From IMG/VR virus record IMGVR_UViG_3300024518_006187, positions 1-47,090 of that record: a stretch of DNA of 47,090 bases; one strand, given 5' to 3'. How positions within the stretch are numbered: the first letter of the stretch is position 1; the number at the start of each line of letters is the position of its first letter. The translations under genes and the position numbers were made by a program. The notes below the pieces were generated by a model. That model made no database searches. It saw only the letters and a program-made list of their open reading frames with translations, and was not told the origin of the DNA. Of this stretch, positions 29,372 through 37,440 are shown one piece after another. The stretch comes from a virus.

Positions 29372-29971
29372 TTATTTATCCTTTGTTTTAAAAATTTCCA
29401 TTTTTGTTAAATCTGGCCAGTCTTCTACAACCCATTGTTTGGGGGGAGTGGCTATTGCGGCGGGTAATTTTTGTAATCCTAGCGTGGCCGTTTCTGGTGT
29501 CATATAATAATGGTATCCCATTGATGTTATATTTTGTTCTCTCCAGGGGATATCCGGATCACGGCCGTCATACGTCATCTTTTTTAACTCTCTGGCGTCT
29601 ATACTATTATTACATAATATAACACCTCCACGACCTAATGTCAAGTGTTTTTTGAATTGAAAGCTAATATTCATAAAAGTTCCAGGAATATAACTATTTT
29701 TTTCCCACAATACGGCGGCGTCAATAACTCTATCTGTTAAATAATAATAATTTTTCCAATTCTCCTCTTTCCAAGTCATCTCTATTCCAAGTTTTTCAGC
29801 AAGGAAGGGGATGGATATATAGGTATGTTTTGGTACTACAATTTTATCAGCCTTAATATATCTCAAACATAACTCAACGCCGTGAGTACAGCAATCCACA
29901 GCGACGGCATACGGCGCGCCAAAAAAGTCTGCTATTTGATGCTCAAATTCTGATATAACTTTAAAACTCAT
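29372..29971 (-). CDS. Compact DegT/DnrJ/EryC1-type sugar aminotransferase, 199 aa
   Basis: The chain keeps the PLP-site hallmarks of DegT/DnrJ/EryC1/StrS enzymes: a VIDAAVL segment with the pyridine-nitrogen Asp84, and SFQFKKHLTLGRGG, where Lys108 aligns with the Schiff-base lysine of SFHxxKxxTxGEGG. The family normally runs 360-400 residues. This one is about half as long and lacks most of the small C-terminal domain, with internal loops also shortened. With gmd in the same operon, amination of GDP-4-keto-6-deoxymannose to GDP-perosamine is a plausible reaction. The retained lysine argues against a ColD-type dehydratase, which has His there. It could be an active minimal enzyme or a degenerate one. 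Confidence 0.78.
   Translation of the reverse strand: MSFKVISEFEHQIADFFGAPYAVAVDCCTHGVELCLRYIKADKIVVPKHTYISIPFLAEKLGIEMTWKEENWKNYYYLTDRVIDAAVLWEKNSYIPGTFMNISFQFKKHLTLGRGGVILCNNSIDARELKKMTYDGRDPDIPWREQNITSMGYHYYMTPETATLGLQKLPAAIATPPKQWVVEDWPDLTKMEIFKTKDK
29616..29644 (-). promoter_or_regulatory. Possible internal promoter (TTGACA / 17 bp / TATATT)
   Basis: On the minus strand TTGACA lies at 29644-29639 and TATATT at 29621-29616, with a 17-bp spacer, inside the DegT-like gene. It could add transcription of the methyltransferase and gmd. It overlaps the conserved coding of LTLGRGGVIL, so chance is a serious alternative. Confidence 0.3.
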
Positions 29972-29987
29972 AATTTATTCCCTTCCA

Positions 29988-30581
29988 TTAAAAGTATTTC
30001 TCATATAAAATATTTTTTTCCATATATTCATCCCAACTAGTTAAATCATATATTTTTTTATTTTTCAGTTTACCATCTCTATAAACGGACATAGATTTTT
30101 GTTGGTGGCTATCAATTTCTAATAAAAAGGTAGTCACATCGATATCGAACCCCATAAATTTTATTATATCATCCAATGATTTTCCGCTTATTAAATCCTC
30201 ATACCTGATTAATATTTTATCACCAACAAATTTATCATATATTTGCAATGAATTTAGATAATAATCTAGTTCAAATTTTACGTTAGCCCAATTGAAGGAC
30301 TTTGGATATGTTCTTATCAGATTTGAAAAAGCACTTTTTTTATAATCCCTTAGTAGAAAAATTAATTTATCTTCTTGTTTTAAAAAAGAAGGTGCCATTT
30401 TATGTCCATATTTTAATATTATTTTCTTATCCGTGATCGTTATATTATCACATAACGTGTATATGGGGGGATCCCAATCCAGACTCCCATATAAAAAAGA
30501 AGTTGGGCGATGGGTCAAATATTCCACACAATATCTTAACCAGTTCGCGCCGCTTCTAGGGTGAGATAAAGAATATATCAT
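29988..30581 (-). CDS. PAPS-dependent sulfotransferase-like protein, 197 aa
   Basis: The N-terminus SLSHPRSGANWLRY (residues 4-17) is the 5'-phosphosulfate-binding loop of sulfotransferases, which normally reads sxPRSGsTWl. The 3'-phosphate motif is recognisable at IFLLRDYKKSAFSN (74-87, Arg78), and ILIRYEDLIS is the family's typical YEDL strand. Such enzymes transfer sulfate from PAPS to a hydroxyl or amine; here a sugar is the likely acceptor given the surrounding glycan genes. The length of 197 residues is short compared with about 250-300. It overlaps the acyltransferase gene by 1 bp. No PAPS-synthesis gene is seen, so the donor would come from the host. Confidence 0.85.
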   Translation of the reverse strand: MIYSLSHPRSGANWLRYCVEYLTHRPTSFLYGSLDWDPPIYTLCDNITITDKKIILKYGHKMAPSFLKQEDKLIFLLRDYKKSAFSNLIRTYPKSFNWANVKFELDYYLNSLQIYDKFVGDKILIRYEDLISGKSLDDIIKFMGFDIDVTTFLLEIDSHQQKSMSVYRDGKLKNKKIYDLTSWDEYMEKNILYEKYF

Positions 30582-31111
30582 TATTCTAATTCCTTTGCTT
30601 TTCTTTTAATTTTATTTCCATCGATGATTTTGACTAGTTTAGCTGGATTTCCTTTATAAACGCCCCAGGCTGTAGTATCGCCAATTAAAAGCGAGCCAGC
30701 AGTAATCAGAACGCCCTCTCTTAAAATTGATCCCGGGAGAATGATGGCATTCGTGCCCACATTTGAAAATTTTTCCATTATAACGGGTTCGATAATTTGT
30801 TCCCCCTTAAGGTGAGTTGGGATAAGTGTTCCAAATAATCCGGAGTCGTCAAATCGATCCGAACCACAAATAATTCTTGCGCCGGCCATTATATTATTAA
30901 ATCCTTTAGCGACAAATAGACCATCTTTTCCTCCAATACAGGTAACATAGGGCCCGATGTGAACATAATCTCCTAGCTTAAGTTGCGTGGTACAATAAAA
31001 ACCTTTATCAACAGCTACATGATTTCCCATCTCCACGCAGTCTTCCCTTTTAAAAACAACGTCTGATGCGATGAACACATCTTCGCCTTTATTTTTCATA
31101 CATCTATCCAT
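30581..31111 (-). CDS. Hexapeptide-repeat (left-handed beta-helix) acyltransferase, 176 aa
   Basis: The sequence shows the [LIV]-G-x4 hexapeptide rhythm of left-handed beta-helix acyltransferases (LGDYVHIGPYVTCIGG, FSNVGTNAIILPGSILREG, LITAGSLLIGD), followed by the usual WGVYKGNPAKLV end motif of sugar O- or N-acetyltransferases. The acceptor is not evident. Beside Gmd and a DegT-like enzyme, N-acylation of an amino sugar such as perosamine is plausible. The start at 31111 overlaps the upstream gene by 16 bp. An internal Met at 31099 is also possible, with a weak ribosome-binding site. Confidence 0.85.
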   Translation of the reverse strand: MDRCMKNKGEDVFIASDVVFKREDCVEMGNHVAVDKGFYCTTQLKLGDYVHIGPYVTCIGGKDGLFVAKGFNNIMAGARIICGSDRFDDSGLFGTLIPTHLKGEQIIEPVIMEKFSNVGTNAIILPGSILREGVLITAGSLLIGDTTAWGVYKGNPAKLVKIIDGNKIKRKAKELE

Positions 31112-31929
31112 TCTTTGTCAAATCTTTGGGGCCACCAAATTGTTATTGAGGTGTCCGCATATTTGTTCCAATGTGGAACTATTTTGGCGCCGTAAAAACA
31201 ATCATGCAATAATTTATCGTCGTATCCATATATGTTTTTAGCCTGATCCGGTCCAGCAGCTGAATAATCTTTTTCGGCTTTTCCGTCTTTGTTTAAGAAC
31301 ATTTCAAGGGGGATATTTTTATCTTCTTCTGCCAACAATTCATTATCTACGAAAAATAAATTATGATTATTTACTCTAAAAATTAAACTATATCCCTTAG
31401 ACTCTCCCAATTTTTTAAAGGCAGGAATAGAGGCACCATAATAATAAATTGAAGGCACCGTTGAATCGAGTGTAGGATTATATTTTATGGCCTTAGAATC
31501 CCGTTGGTTGGGAAAATTACAGTTGAATTCGGCCACCACCACTCTTGGTCTAAATCTGCTTTCATCTAATGCTTTCCACACCCAATAATCGTTCCCATCT
31601 AAATCAATGGATAATAGGTCAAAAGACTCTGGAACATTATGTTTATCAAATAGATCATTTATATTTTCCGCAGTAATAAATGCATGCTGAACATAATCGA
31701 GCTTGTCGGCTTTTTCTTTGTTACCCTCCAACAAGAGACCATTCCATCCCTGATCTATTCTGAGTCTGGCTGTATTAGAAAATGCAATGCCATCCCAGGC
31801 GCCGAATTCAACAAAGTATTTATTTGTAGTGCCAATATTATCAAAAATACCTTCGATTATTCCATCCTCTATGGTTTGAGAATAAATTCTTTTTCTGTAA
31901 TTTATTAATTGATCTGCAAATGGTTTCAT
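31096..31929 (-). CDS. FkbM-like methyltransferase-fold protein, 277 aa
   Basis: Residues about 38-48 (YFVEFGAWDGI) form a SAM-binding motif I, followed by the acidic position in NGLLLEGNKEKAD, and FDLLSIDLDGNDYWVWKAL resembles the D-x-DGxxxW/E motif of FkbM-type proteins. The C-terminal 130 residues form an additional domain (AKNIYGYDDKLLHDCFYGAK) not typical of small FkbM enzymes. FkbM family members commonly O-methylate sugars. The start is supported by AAGGA. The gene lies 11 bp after the classical FkbM gene, and its end overlaps the acyltransferase gene. Confidence 0.78.
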   Translation of the reverse strand: MKPFADQLINYRKRIYSQTIEDGIIEGIFDNIGTTNKYFVEFGAWDGIAFSNTARLRIDQGWNGLLLEGNKEKADKLDYVQHAFITAENINDLFDKHNVPESFDLLSIDLDGNDYWVWKALDESRFRPRVVVAEFNCNFPNQRDSKAIKYNPTLDSTVPSIYYYGASIPAFKKLGESKGYSLIFRVNNHNLFFVDNELLAEEDKNIPLEMFLNKDGKAEKDYSAAGPDQAKNIYGYDDKLLHDCFYGAKIVPHWNKYADTSITIWWPQRFDKEWIDV

Positions 31930-31940
31930 TTAAAATTCCT

Positions 31941-32552
31941 TTATTTTTCCCACGCTTCCCAGACAAAGGGATAATTAAAAATTTTATTATATCCCAAAGC
32001 TGATAGGCTGTTTTGAATGCAATTTCGTTCGTGAAGACAATCAATCCCTTGGACTTGATGGAATTGAATTTGTAATTTTTTGAATCGGTTTATGGTCCCT
32101 GTGCGGATCCACTCTTTTAAGACTGTGTATTCGGCACCCTCTATATTAATTTGAACTAGATCTACTTCTTGAATATTAAAATCTTCTAGGATTTCTTCAA
32201 TCGGATACAAGGAAATTTTAGTAGTTCCGGAAGGCGAGTCATTTAAACAAAGCGTTGCATCACCGTCTAAATTAATAGTAATTTCTTTGCTCACGTCAGG
32301 GGAAACCCCCACCATTTTAGACAAAACTCTTGGAGAATTCAAAAATCTTTGTTTTAGTATTTTATAAAAGTCTGGTACTGGCTCTAAAATATAGATTTGA
32401 CAATCGTATTTTTCTAAAATTTGAGATGCCCATACACCAGTATATCCTCCGATATCCAGTACAATAGAGTCTCTGTTCAGATTATGATTTAAATTATGAG
32501 TGAGATCGCCATTGTCAGCAAACCATTTTTTAATACTCTCTTGGTTCAACAT
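31941..32552 (-). CDS. FkbM-family methyltransferase, 203 aa
   Basis: The SAM-binding motif VLDIGGYTG is at residues 31-39, IYILEPVPDFYKIL supplies the acidic motif II, and DLVQINIEGAEYTVLKEW is the diagnostic FkbM motif (D-x-IKIDvEGaE). The length is normal for the family. FkbM enzymes transfer methyl groups from S-adenosylmethionine to hydroxyls, often on sugars in polysaccharide or antibiotic pathways. It lies 3 bp downstream of the cupin gene. Methylation of a glycan assembled by the neighbouring glycosyltransferases is inferred. Confidence 0.88.
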   Translation of the reverse strand: MLNQESIKKWFADNGDLTHNLNHNLNRDSIVLDIGGYTGVWASQILEKYDCQIYILEPVPDFYKILKQRFLNSPRVLSKMVGVSPDVSKEITINLDGDATLCLNDSPSGTTKISLYPIEEILEDFNIQEVDLVQINIEGAEYTVLKEWIRTGTINRFKKLQIQFHQVQGIDCLHERNCIQNSLSALGYNKIFNYPFVWEAWEK

Positions 32553-32555
32553 GGT

Positions 32556-32999
32556 TTAATTATCCTCGTTGGGGGTGAGGAATTCTTTATCTAATTTTTG
32601 TCCCTCATAGGGGCCAGTTTTATATTCATAAACTATTGTATTATCTTCTAAAATTTCGTAAGTATGACCGCCGTGTAAAGTAAAGCTGGCATCTCCGGCT
32701 TGTAAAATTGGTTCTGCGATGAGAGAGTCATCTAGATCATAAAATTTACATTTTACACTCCCCCTAATTACTACCCAACTTTCTTGGGCTATTTGTTCCG
32801 AATAATGTCTATCTTTTTTGATATGTTTGTGGGGCGGGAAAGTTTTTTTATTATCCATTTTCAAAAGAGAGCACTGTATAAAATTATTACTTGGGACAAT
32901 ATCAATACGATGTGTGGTTAATTCTGAAAGGGTTTCTCCTAAGTGAACTACTAGATGTAGGAGAATGTTCGGGGTGATTTTTGAATATATTTTTTCCAT
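32556..32999 (-). CDS. Cupin-fold protein, 147 aa
   Basis: A single cupin barrel is suggested by FPPHKHIKKDRHYSEQIAQE (His57, His59 region), SWVVIRGSVKCKFYD, and the second motif AGDASFTLHGGHTYEI (His109, His112). Metal-binding His residues are thus present in both halves. Family members range from sugar isomerases or epimerases to small-molecule sensors. In this cluster a dTDP- or GDP-sugar isomerase, or a WxcM-like role, is possible but not shown. It lies 1 bp after the GT10-like gene and 3 bp before the FkbM gene. Confidence 0.78.
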   Translation of the reverse strand: MEKIYSKITPNILLHLVVHLGETLSELTTHRIDIVPSNNFIQCSLLKMDNKKTFPPHKHIKKDRHYSEQIAQESWVVIRGSVKCKFYDLDDSLIAEPILQAGDASFTLHGGHTYEILEDNTIVYEYKTGPYEGQKLDKEFLTPNEDN

Positions 33000-33000
33000 A

Positions 33001-33819
33001 TTATTTATTTATGTATTCCTCCCAAATAAAGTCTTCAGGGTGCTTAAAATTGCAAGCTATTTCAAAATTTTCCTCTATATGTGATAGTTTATCATGATAT
33101 AGGTCATATGTCAAGTCACAAAGCGAAAAATCTTTTAAATTAATTATTCCTTCCGAATTAAAATAACTGTCCACACAGGGAGAACCATAATAAACCGGAA
33201 TTGTCCCAACAACAAAACAATCTGTTATTTTTTCGGTGAACATATTATTATAATTTCCATTTTCCATCGCCATTGAGAAACAATAATCTTTGAGTCCGTC
33301 TATCTTGTTTTCAATTTGTCTTTCTCTTCCACGGCCGAAAATATCTATTTTATTTTTTAATTCATTGGCTACTTGATTCCGGTAGGTATGATCAGGGCAC
33401 ATGTTTTTAATGGAAGCAATCATCGAAATTAATTTAGTTTTTTGATATAATTTCCTGTCTTTTGGCAAGATCCAAGAAGTGGCGGGAGGGGGTATTAATT
33501 TTATTTTCTTTGACACATCCAGGAGCGAAATATCATGAGTGAAAATATATTCATAATTATTTTCTAATAATTCAATTCTGTCGACGACATTTTGGTATAA
33601 GGGGCCGATTATTGTTTTAGATTCACTCAACATTGCGTAGTTTGTTTTAGATTTATCCACCGGAGAGAAGATAGCGTTATCGACATGAATTGAAATGTCC
33701 GACGAGTTATCTAAAACCCATTCTACCTTGTTAGGAAGAATATATCCATTAGTGCTTAAGCAATGATTAAACCCGCCTCCAATAAGATTTATTTTCCCTT
33801 TTTTCAAATTTTTATCCAC
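33001..33819 (-). CDS. GT10-type alpha-1,3/1,4-fucosyltransferase-like protein, 272 aa
   Basis: The GT10 signature is clear in the C-terminal half: KDYCFSMAMENGNYNNMFTE with Glu186 and Asn187, then the TEK triplet (195-197), and DCFVVGTIPVYYGSPCVD. In family members these residues bind GDP-fucose. The N-terminal half is less conserved, as usual for the acceptor-binding domain. The start read from the frame is GTG at 33819, overlapping the upstream fusion gene by 16 bp, without a clear ribosome-binding site; a TTG four codons on is an alternative. GDP-fucose could come from Gmd plus a host or distant Fcl. The enzyme may also use a related GDP-deoxysugar. Confidence 0.85.
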   Translation of the reverse strand: MDKNLKKGKINLIGGGFNHCLSTNGYILPNKVEWVLDNSSDISIHVDNAIFSPVDKSKTNYAMLSESKTIIGPLYQNVVDRIELLENNYEYIFTHDISLLDVSKKIKLIPPPATSWILPKDRKLYQKTKLISMIASIKNMCPDHTYRNQVANELKNKIDIFGRGRERQIENKIDGLKDYCFSMAMENGNYNNMFTEKITDCFVVGTIPVYYGSPCVDSYFNSEGIINLKDFSLCDLTYDLYHDKLSHIEENFEIACNFKHPEDFIWEEYINK

Positions 33820-35342
33820 TCGGAAGGAATTAAATCTTTGGGATTTTCTTTTATTTTAAATCCAAACCACTCATTCGGGGCTACTATTCTCTTATTTTCA
33901 TTGAGATTAAGCCATGCGGGCCACCAAGAAAATGAGGAGTTCGCAATAATATTATTTTTGCAAAGGGACATTAAATAGAACTCTATATAATCCTTTTCGT
34001 TCTCAATAAAAATAAATTTATCTCCCTTAAAGGTTTCTTTACACCACTCAATATCATCGCTAAAAACTAAATAAAAATCAGCTTTTGGAAATAATTTTAT
34101 TGCTTTTTCATAATAATCTTTAGACAGTACCACATGGTGGTCGGGGAATTTTAAATAATCCCCCCGCCTTATATGAAGAGAAACAGTGTTTGAATCTAAA
34201 AACTGAGAGTATTTTTTTCGTATTTGTTTTTCCATCTCTTCCGGCATTTTAAAAATATCTCTTATTTCATTTGAATTATGGTGGAAATATTTTTCACTCT
34301 GAAAAAACCCCTCAAGGATACTATCGTCGCTGGAAAAATTGATTTCTTCATAATAGAAGGGGAAATTAATAACTCGTTCCGTTCCGGTGGGGCCCAAAAT
34401 ATTTAAATTTTCAAAAATTTTCAAATATTCATTAGCGTGTTTGAGATTTGGATTGTAGGTTTTATCATCATTTAAATAATCTAGTTGTTGATGCAAATTG
34501 GGGAAAGAAGCCATCATTCCTTTATCTGCGGCCAAACTTAGGGTCGCGGCTATTTGGAACATCATGTTTGCAAAACCACCTTTTAAATAACAATAAAGTA
34601 TTTTAATTTTTTGATATTTGGGTTTATGTCGAATTTCGTGTTCTAATTTAAGCTGTAAAGTATTGTCTATTTTATGATCATTTAGAGGATTATCTAAATT
34701 ATAGACATACATGACTTCTTCAACATAATGACTTCGGTGGCCCGACATTTCTAACATCGGAAACATAAACGCAAGATCCCAAGTCATCTTATAAAAATTT
34801 CCATCCCCATCTAAAAGATCTTCTTTTTTGATCCTTTCCCAAAGATGATATTTGAATGTTCTAAGGTGCGAAGAGCACCACTCAAAAGATCTGAATGAAT
34901 TGGTTTCTATAATATTTTTAGGAATTTGTTTTGCGAATTTGCCGCGTCTATTATTTGGATATTCCGCATAACTCCCATAAGTGATCCAGCATTTTGAAGA
35001 ATTGTAGATATTATTTACCTTTTCCAAGACATCCCTAGATGCCAACCAATCGTCGCCATCGAGAGTTAAAATGATGTCTTCTGCTTTCGGATTTGAGATA
35101 TTAATCCCATCATAAATATTTTTTAGGGCTAGTGCCTTTTCAGTATTCGCAATTAGTTTAAACCTTTCGTCACCCTCAATTTCCTTCCTGATAACTTCTA
35201 CACTGGAGTCTGTGGAGAGATCATCTAGAATAATACACTGAAAATTTTTATACGTTTGGGCCTTTACAGATCTTAAACAAATTTTAATCCACTTTTCAAC
35301 ATTATAAAGGGGAATAACAATTTTGAAATGATTATCTATCAT
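33804..35342 (-). CDS. GT2-GT11 fusion: bifunctional glycosyltransferase, 512 aa
   Basis: Residues 1-235 are a GT2 (GT-A) domain: VIPLYNVEKWIKICLRSVKA, LDDLSTDSSVEV, and the metal-binding LDGDDW at 94-99. Residues about 246-510 are a GT11 alpha-1,2-fucosyltransferase-like domain beginning ILYCYLKGGFANMMFQIAAT, with the donor-binding HIRRGDY motif at 390-396 and the NSSFSWWPAWLN motif at 468-479. Each half is near full length, so one polypeptide could add two successive sugars. The fused genes overlap their neighbours by 4 and 16 bp. The order GT2 then GT11 in a single frame, with no internal stop or start signal, supports a true fusion. Confidence 0.88.
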   Translation of the reverse strand: MIDNHFKIVIPLYNVEKWIKICLRSVKAQTYKNFQCIILDDLSTDSSVEVIRKEIEGDERFKLIANTEKALALKNIYDGINISNPKAEDIILTLDGDDWLASRDVLEKVNNIYNSSKCWITYGSYAEYPNNRRGKFAKQIPKNIIETNSFRSFEWCSSHLRTFKYHLWERIKKEDLLDGDGNFYKMTWDLAFMFPMLEMSGHRSHYVEEVMYVYNLDNPLNDHKIDNTLQLKLEHEIRHKPKYQKIKILYCYLKGGFANMMFQIAATLSLAADKGMMASFPNLHQQLDYLNDDKTYNPNLKHANEYLKIFENLNILGPTGTERVINFPFYYEEINFSSDDSILEGFFQSEKYFHHNSNEIRDIFKMPEEMEKQIRKKYSQFLDSNTVSLHIRRGDYLKFPDHHVVLSKDYYEKAIKLFPKADFYLVFSDDIEWCKETFKGDKFIFIENEKDYIEFYLMSLCKNNIIANSSFSWWPAWLNLNENKRIVAPNEWFGFKIKENPKDLIPSEWIKI

Positions 35343-36172
35343 TGAAATGCTCCCGCGACTTTTTTCAAAATCTCCGCTTTCTTGTTCGTCATAATATCAA
35401 TCAATTCTTCGCCCTTCTTCTTAAACCAAGGCTCACTGGAGGCTCCAACTCTAGAATTTGTCACCACCCCCATATTCATCATTCGGGCCTCGACAACAAT
35501 TCTTGATAAGGTTTCTGGAGTTTTTGGAAGAAAGATCAATTTAAAATTATTACTCAAATTATCTAAAAATTTATTATATGGCGATGGTGGTATTAATTCA
35601 TATTGAATTTTATTATATTCACAATAGACCACCGCATCGCGAGTATTTTTATGCTCAATGTTTGAGTGCATGATAGAATATTTTCTAGCTTTTTGCTTTT
35701 GACAATTTTTCTTCATTAGCGCCAAAGACTCGTCAGACCATAAATTACCACCCAAATTTATAATATTATCCAATCCTAAATTTTTTTTCACTATTTCAGA
35801 ATGAAATTTAGATTGACAAAAAATTGCAATAGCGCTCTTATAAAAATTATAATTTACTATTTCTTCTTTTGGCGCGATATAGTCCTCATATAGAGCCGGA
35901 TTTCGAGATTTTAAATATTTATGATCGTGCTCATAAATAACATATCTCATTTTTGTTAATCTTTTTTTTATTTCTTCAGATAAGTGCATAAAATTTGATA
36001 TTATATAATTCTTTTTGTTATTTTTTTCAAGATATTCTTCTGTTAAATCTCTGCTTTTGATTTTTTTAACAGTTGACAAAGTAGACAAAAGAGAGACAAA
36101 TTCTTCATTATTCAACTCTCCTCCGCCCAAAATTTCATCAGAAAAATAGTCTGCTACAAAAACAAAATTCAT
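35339..36172 (-). CDS. GT-B fold glycosyltransferase-like protein, 277 aa
   Basis: The N-terminus FVFVADYFSDEILGGGELNN resembles the first strand and Gly-rich loop of GT-B glycosyltransferases. The middle carries SAIAIFCQSKFHSEIVKKN, and the C-terminal region FLPKTPETLSRIVVEARMMN has an acidic spacing like the E-x7-E motif of GT4 enzymes, followed by MGVVTNSRVGASSE. The length of 277 residues is short compared with about 350-400 for GT4, so the second Rossmann domain is compact. Donor and acceptor are unknown. ATGA overlaps on both sides tie it to the flanking glycosyltransferase genes. Confidence 0.7.
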   Translation of the reverse strand: MNFVFVADYFSDEILGGGELNNEEFVSLLSTLSTVKKIKSRDLTEEYLEKNNKKNYIISNFMHLSEEIKKRLTKMRYVIYEHDHKYLKSRNPALYEDYIAPKEEIVNYNFYKSAIAIFCQSKFHSEIVKKNLGLDNIINLGGNLWSDESLALMKKNCQKQKARKYSIMHSNIEHKNTRDAVVYCEYNKIQYELIPPSPYNKFLDNLSNNFKLIFLPKTPETLSRIVVEARMMNMGVVTNSRVGASSEPWFKKKGEELIDIMTNKKAEILKKVAGAFQ

Positions 36173-37440
36173 TCAACTTCTCTTATATCTTCCTGCAATT
36201 CACTCAACCAACCTTCCATATCTACTCCGTCATCTGAGTCCGAATAGACATTTTCGCAAAACCGGCTATACATTGTCTCTTCTGTAAAGGTTCCCACGAG
36301 ATACTTTTGGAGTTTTTTAGCATTTCTCTTGAACCGAGAATATTCACTGCGTACCTCTCGGAGTCTTCGTTTAAAAGAAGCCTCCCTTGGAAATGCCCAT
36401 TGTGAATCCGCCTGAATCACCCCATTCCAGACTGCCTCTGGCTGAACATTTTGAAGTTCATATTCAATAGATGCAAACATTGGCTTTTTCTTTCCGTTTT
36501 TTCTTCTTGTATCTGGCATATAGAGAAAATCACAATGGCCAGACCAACCAGGAACTGCGACAGGTAATCCATTATAGGCCGCTTCGAAAAGTGGCAAACC
36601 AAACCCTTCACCGTGGGTTGTTGAAATAAGGCATTTGATTTTTGGGCATTGATATAGCCCCGTCATCTCTTCTTCCGTTAAATCTCCGTGCAAAAGATAT
36701 ACCTTACATTTTCTTTCTCCATGTTTTGCAAGGATATTTCTTAATTTTTTTTCTGTATGTTCCCTATCAATAATACTATTATTTTTAATTGAAGTTTTTA
36801 ACACTAGACCGACTTCTTGATCAAAATTTTCTTCGACAAACCAATTAATCAGATTATTAAAATTTTTTCTTGGGCCCCACTGTGATATTGCGAGATAATT
36901 GAAATCATATTCTAATTTTAAATTAACTGATTTCTTCTTAAAATTTCTTACCGGATAGCCGACTGCCTCAACTGGCGTTTGAGTAATCAAATTAATAAAT
37001 TGTCCTGTATCTTTATGCTTCCCCTGATATGAAGTATTCTGAAATATTTCTTTAGAGTGATTTGAAACAACAATTATTTTATCCATTTCGTTTGCTTTTT
37101 GGATCCAAACTGGTGCAACTTTTGTCGTTTCTATGCCGGCTGTATATCCTATATTAATTGGTGCCAGACGTTTCCACTCATTTGGAATTGTAATTTGTAA
37201 AGAAATATCATATTTCCCTTTCATCTGATTAAAGGCATGCGTCTGAGCTATTTTTTGATCTATCCAAGTTCTTTCTTCGTTCGCAAGACTTACCCATCCG
37301 GTTTGTCCCCACTTTGTAGGAACAATATAAATATCAAAAATATCCTCCCTAGTTCTCAGTGCGCGCAACGCGAACCGTGCCTGCTCCCCATACCCAGATT
37401 GTGATAAAACTGGCCCTGTTATTAAAACCCTCTGTCTCAT
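36169..37440 (-). CDS. GT4-family glycosyltransferase, 423 aa
   Basis: A full-length GT-B enzyme. The acceptor domain includes GPVLSQSGYGEQARFALRAL. The nucleotide-sugar site is AISQWGPRKNFNNLINW, and the retaining GT4 E-x7-E motif is HGEGFGLPLFEAAYNGLP with Glu278 and Glu286. No signal peptide or transmembrane segment is seen, so it would act in the cytoplasm or at the inner membrane face. It lies between two other glycosyltransferase genes with 4-bp ATGA overlaps at both ends. The specific sugar transferred cannot be read from sequence. Confidence 0.88.
   Translation of the reverse strand: MRQRVLITGPVLSQSGYGEQARFALRALRTREDIFDIYIVPTKWGQTGWVSLANEERTWIDQKIAQTHAFNQMKGKYDISLQITIPNEWKRLAPINIGYTAGIETTKVAPVWIQKANEMDKIIVVSNHSKEIFQNTSYQGKHKDTGQFINLITQTPVEAVGYPVRNFKKKSVNLKLEYDFNYLAISQWGPRKNFNNLINWFVEENFDQEVGLVLKTSIKNNSIIDREHTEKKLRNILAKHGERKCKVYLLHGDLTEEEMTGLYQCPKIKCLISTTHGEGFGLPLFEAAYNGLPVAVPGWSGHCDFLYMPDTRRKNGKKKPMFASIEYELQNVQPEAVWNGVIQADSQWAFPREASFKRRLREVRSEYSRFKRNAKKLQKYLVGTFTEETMYSRFCENVYSDSDDGVDMEGWLSELQEDIREVE

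Noticed and set aside
33087-33115. TTGACA followed by TAAACT at 17 bp inside the GT10-like gene
   Set aside because: The -10 box matches only four of six positions and there is no gene start nearby.
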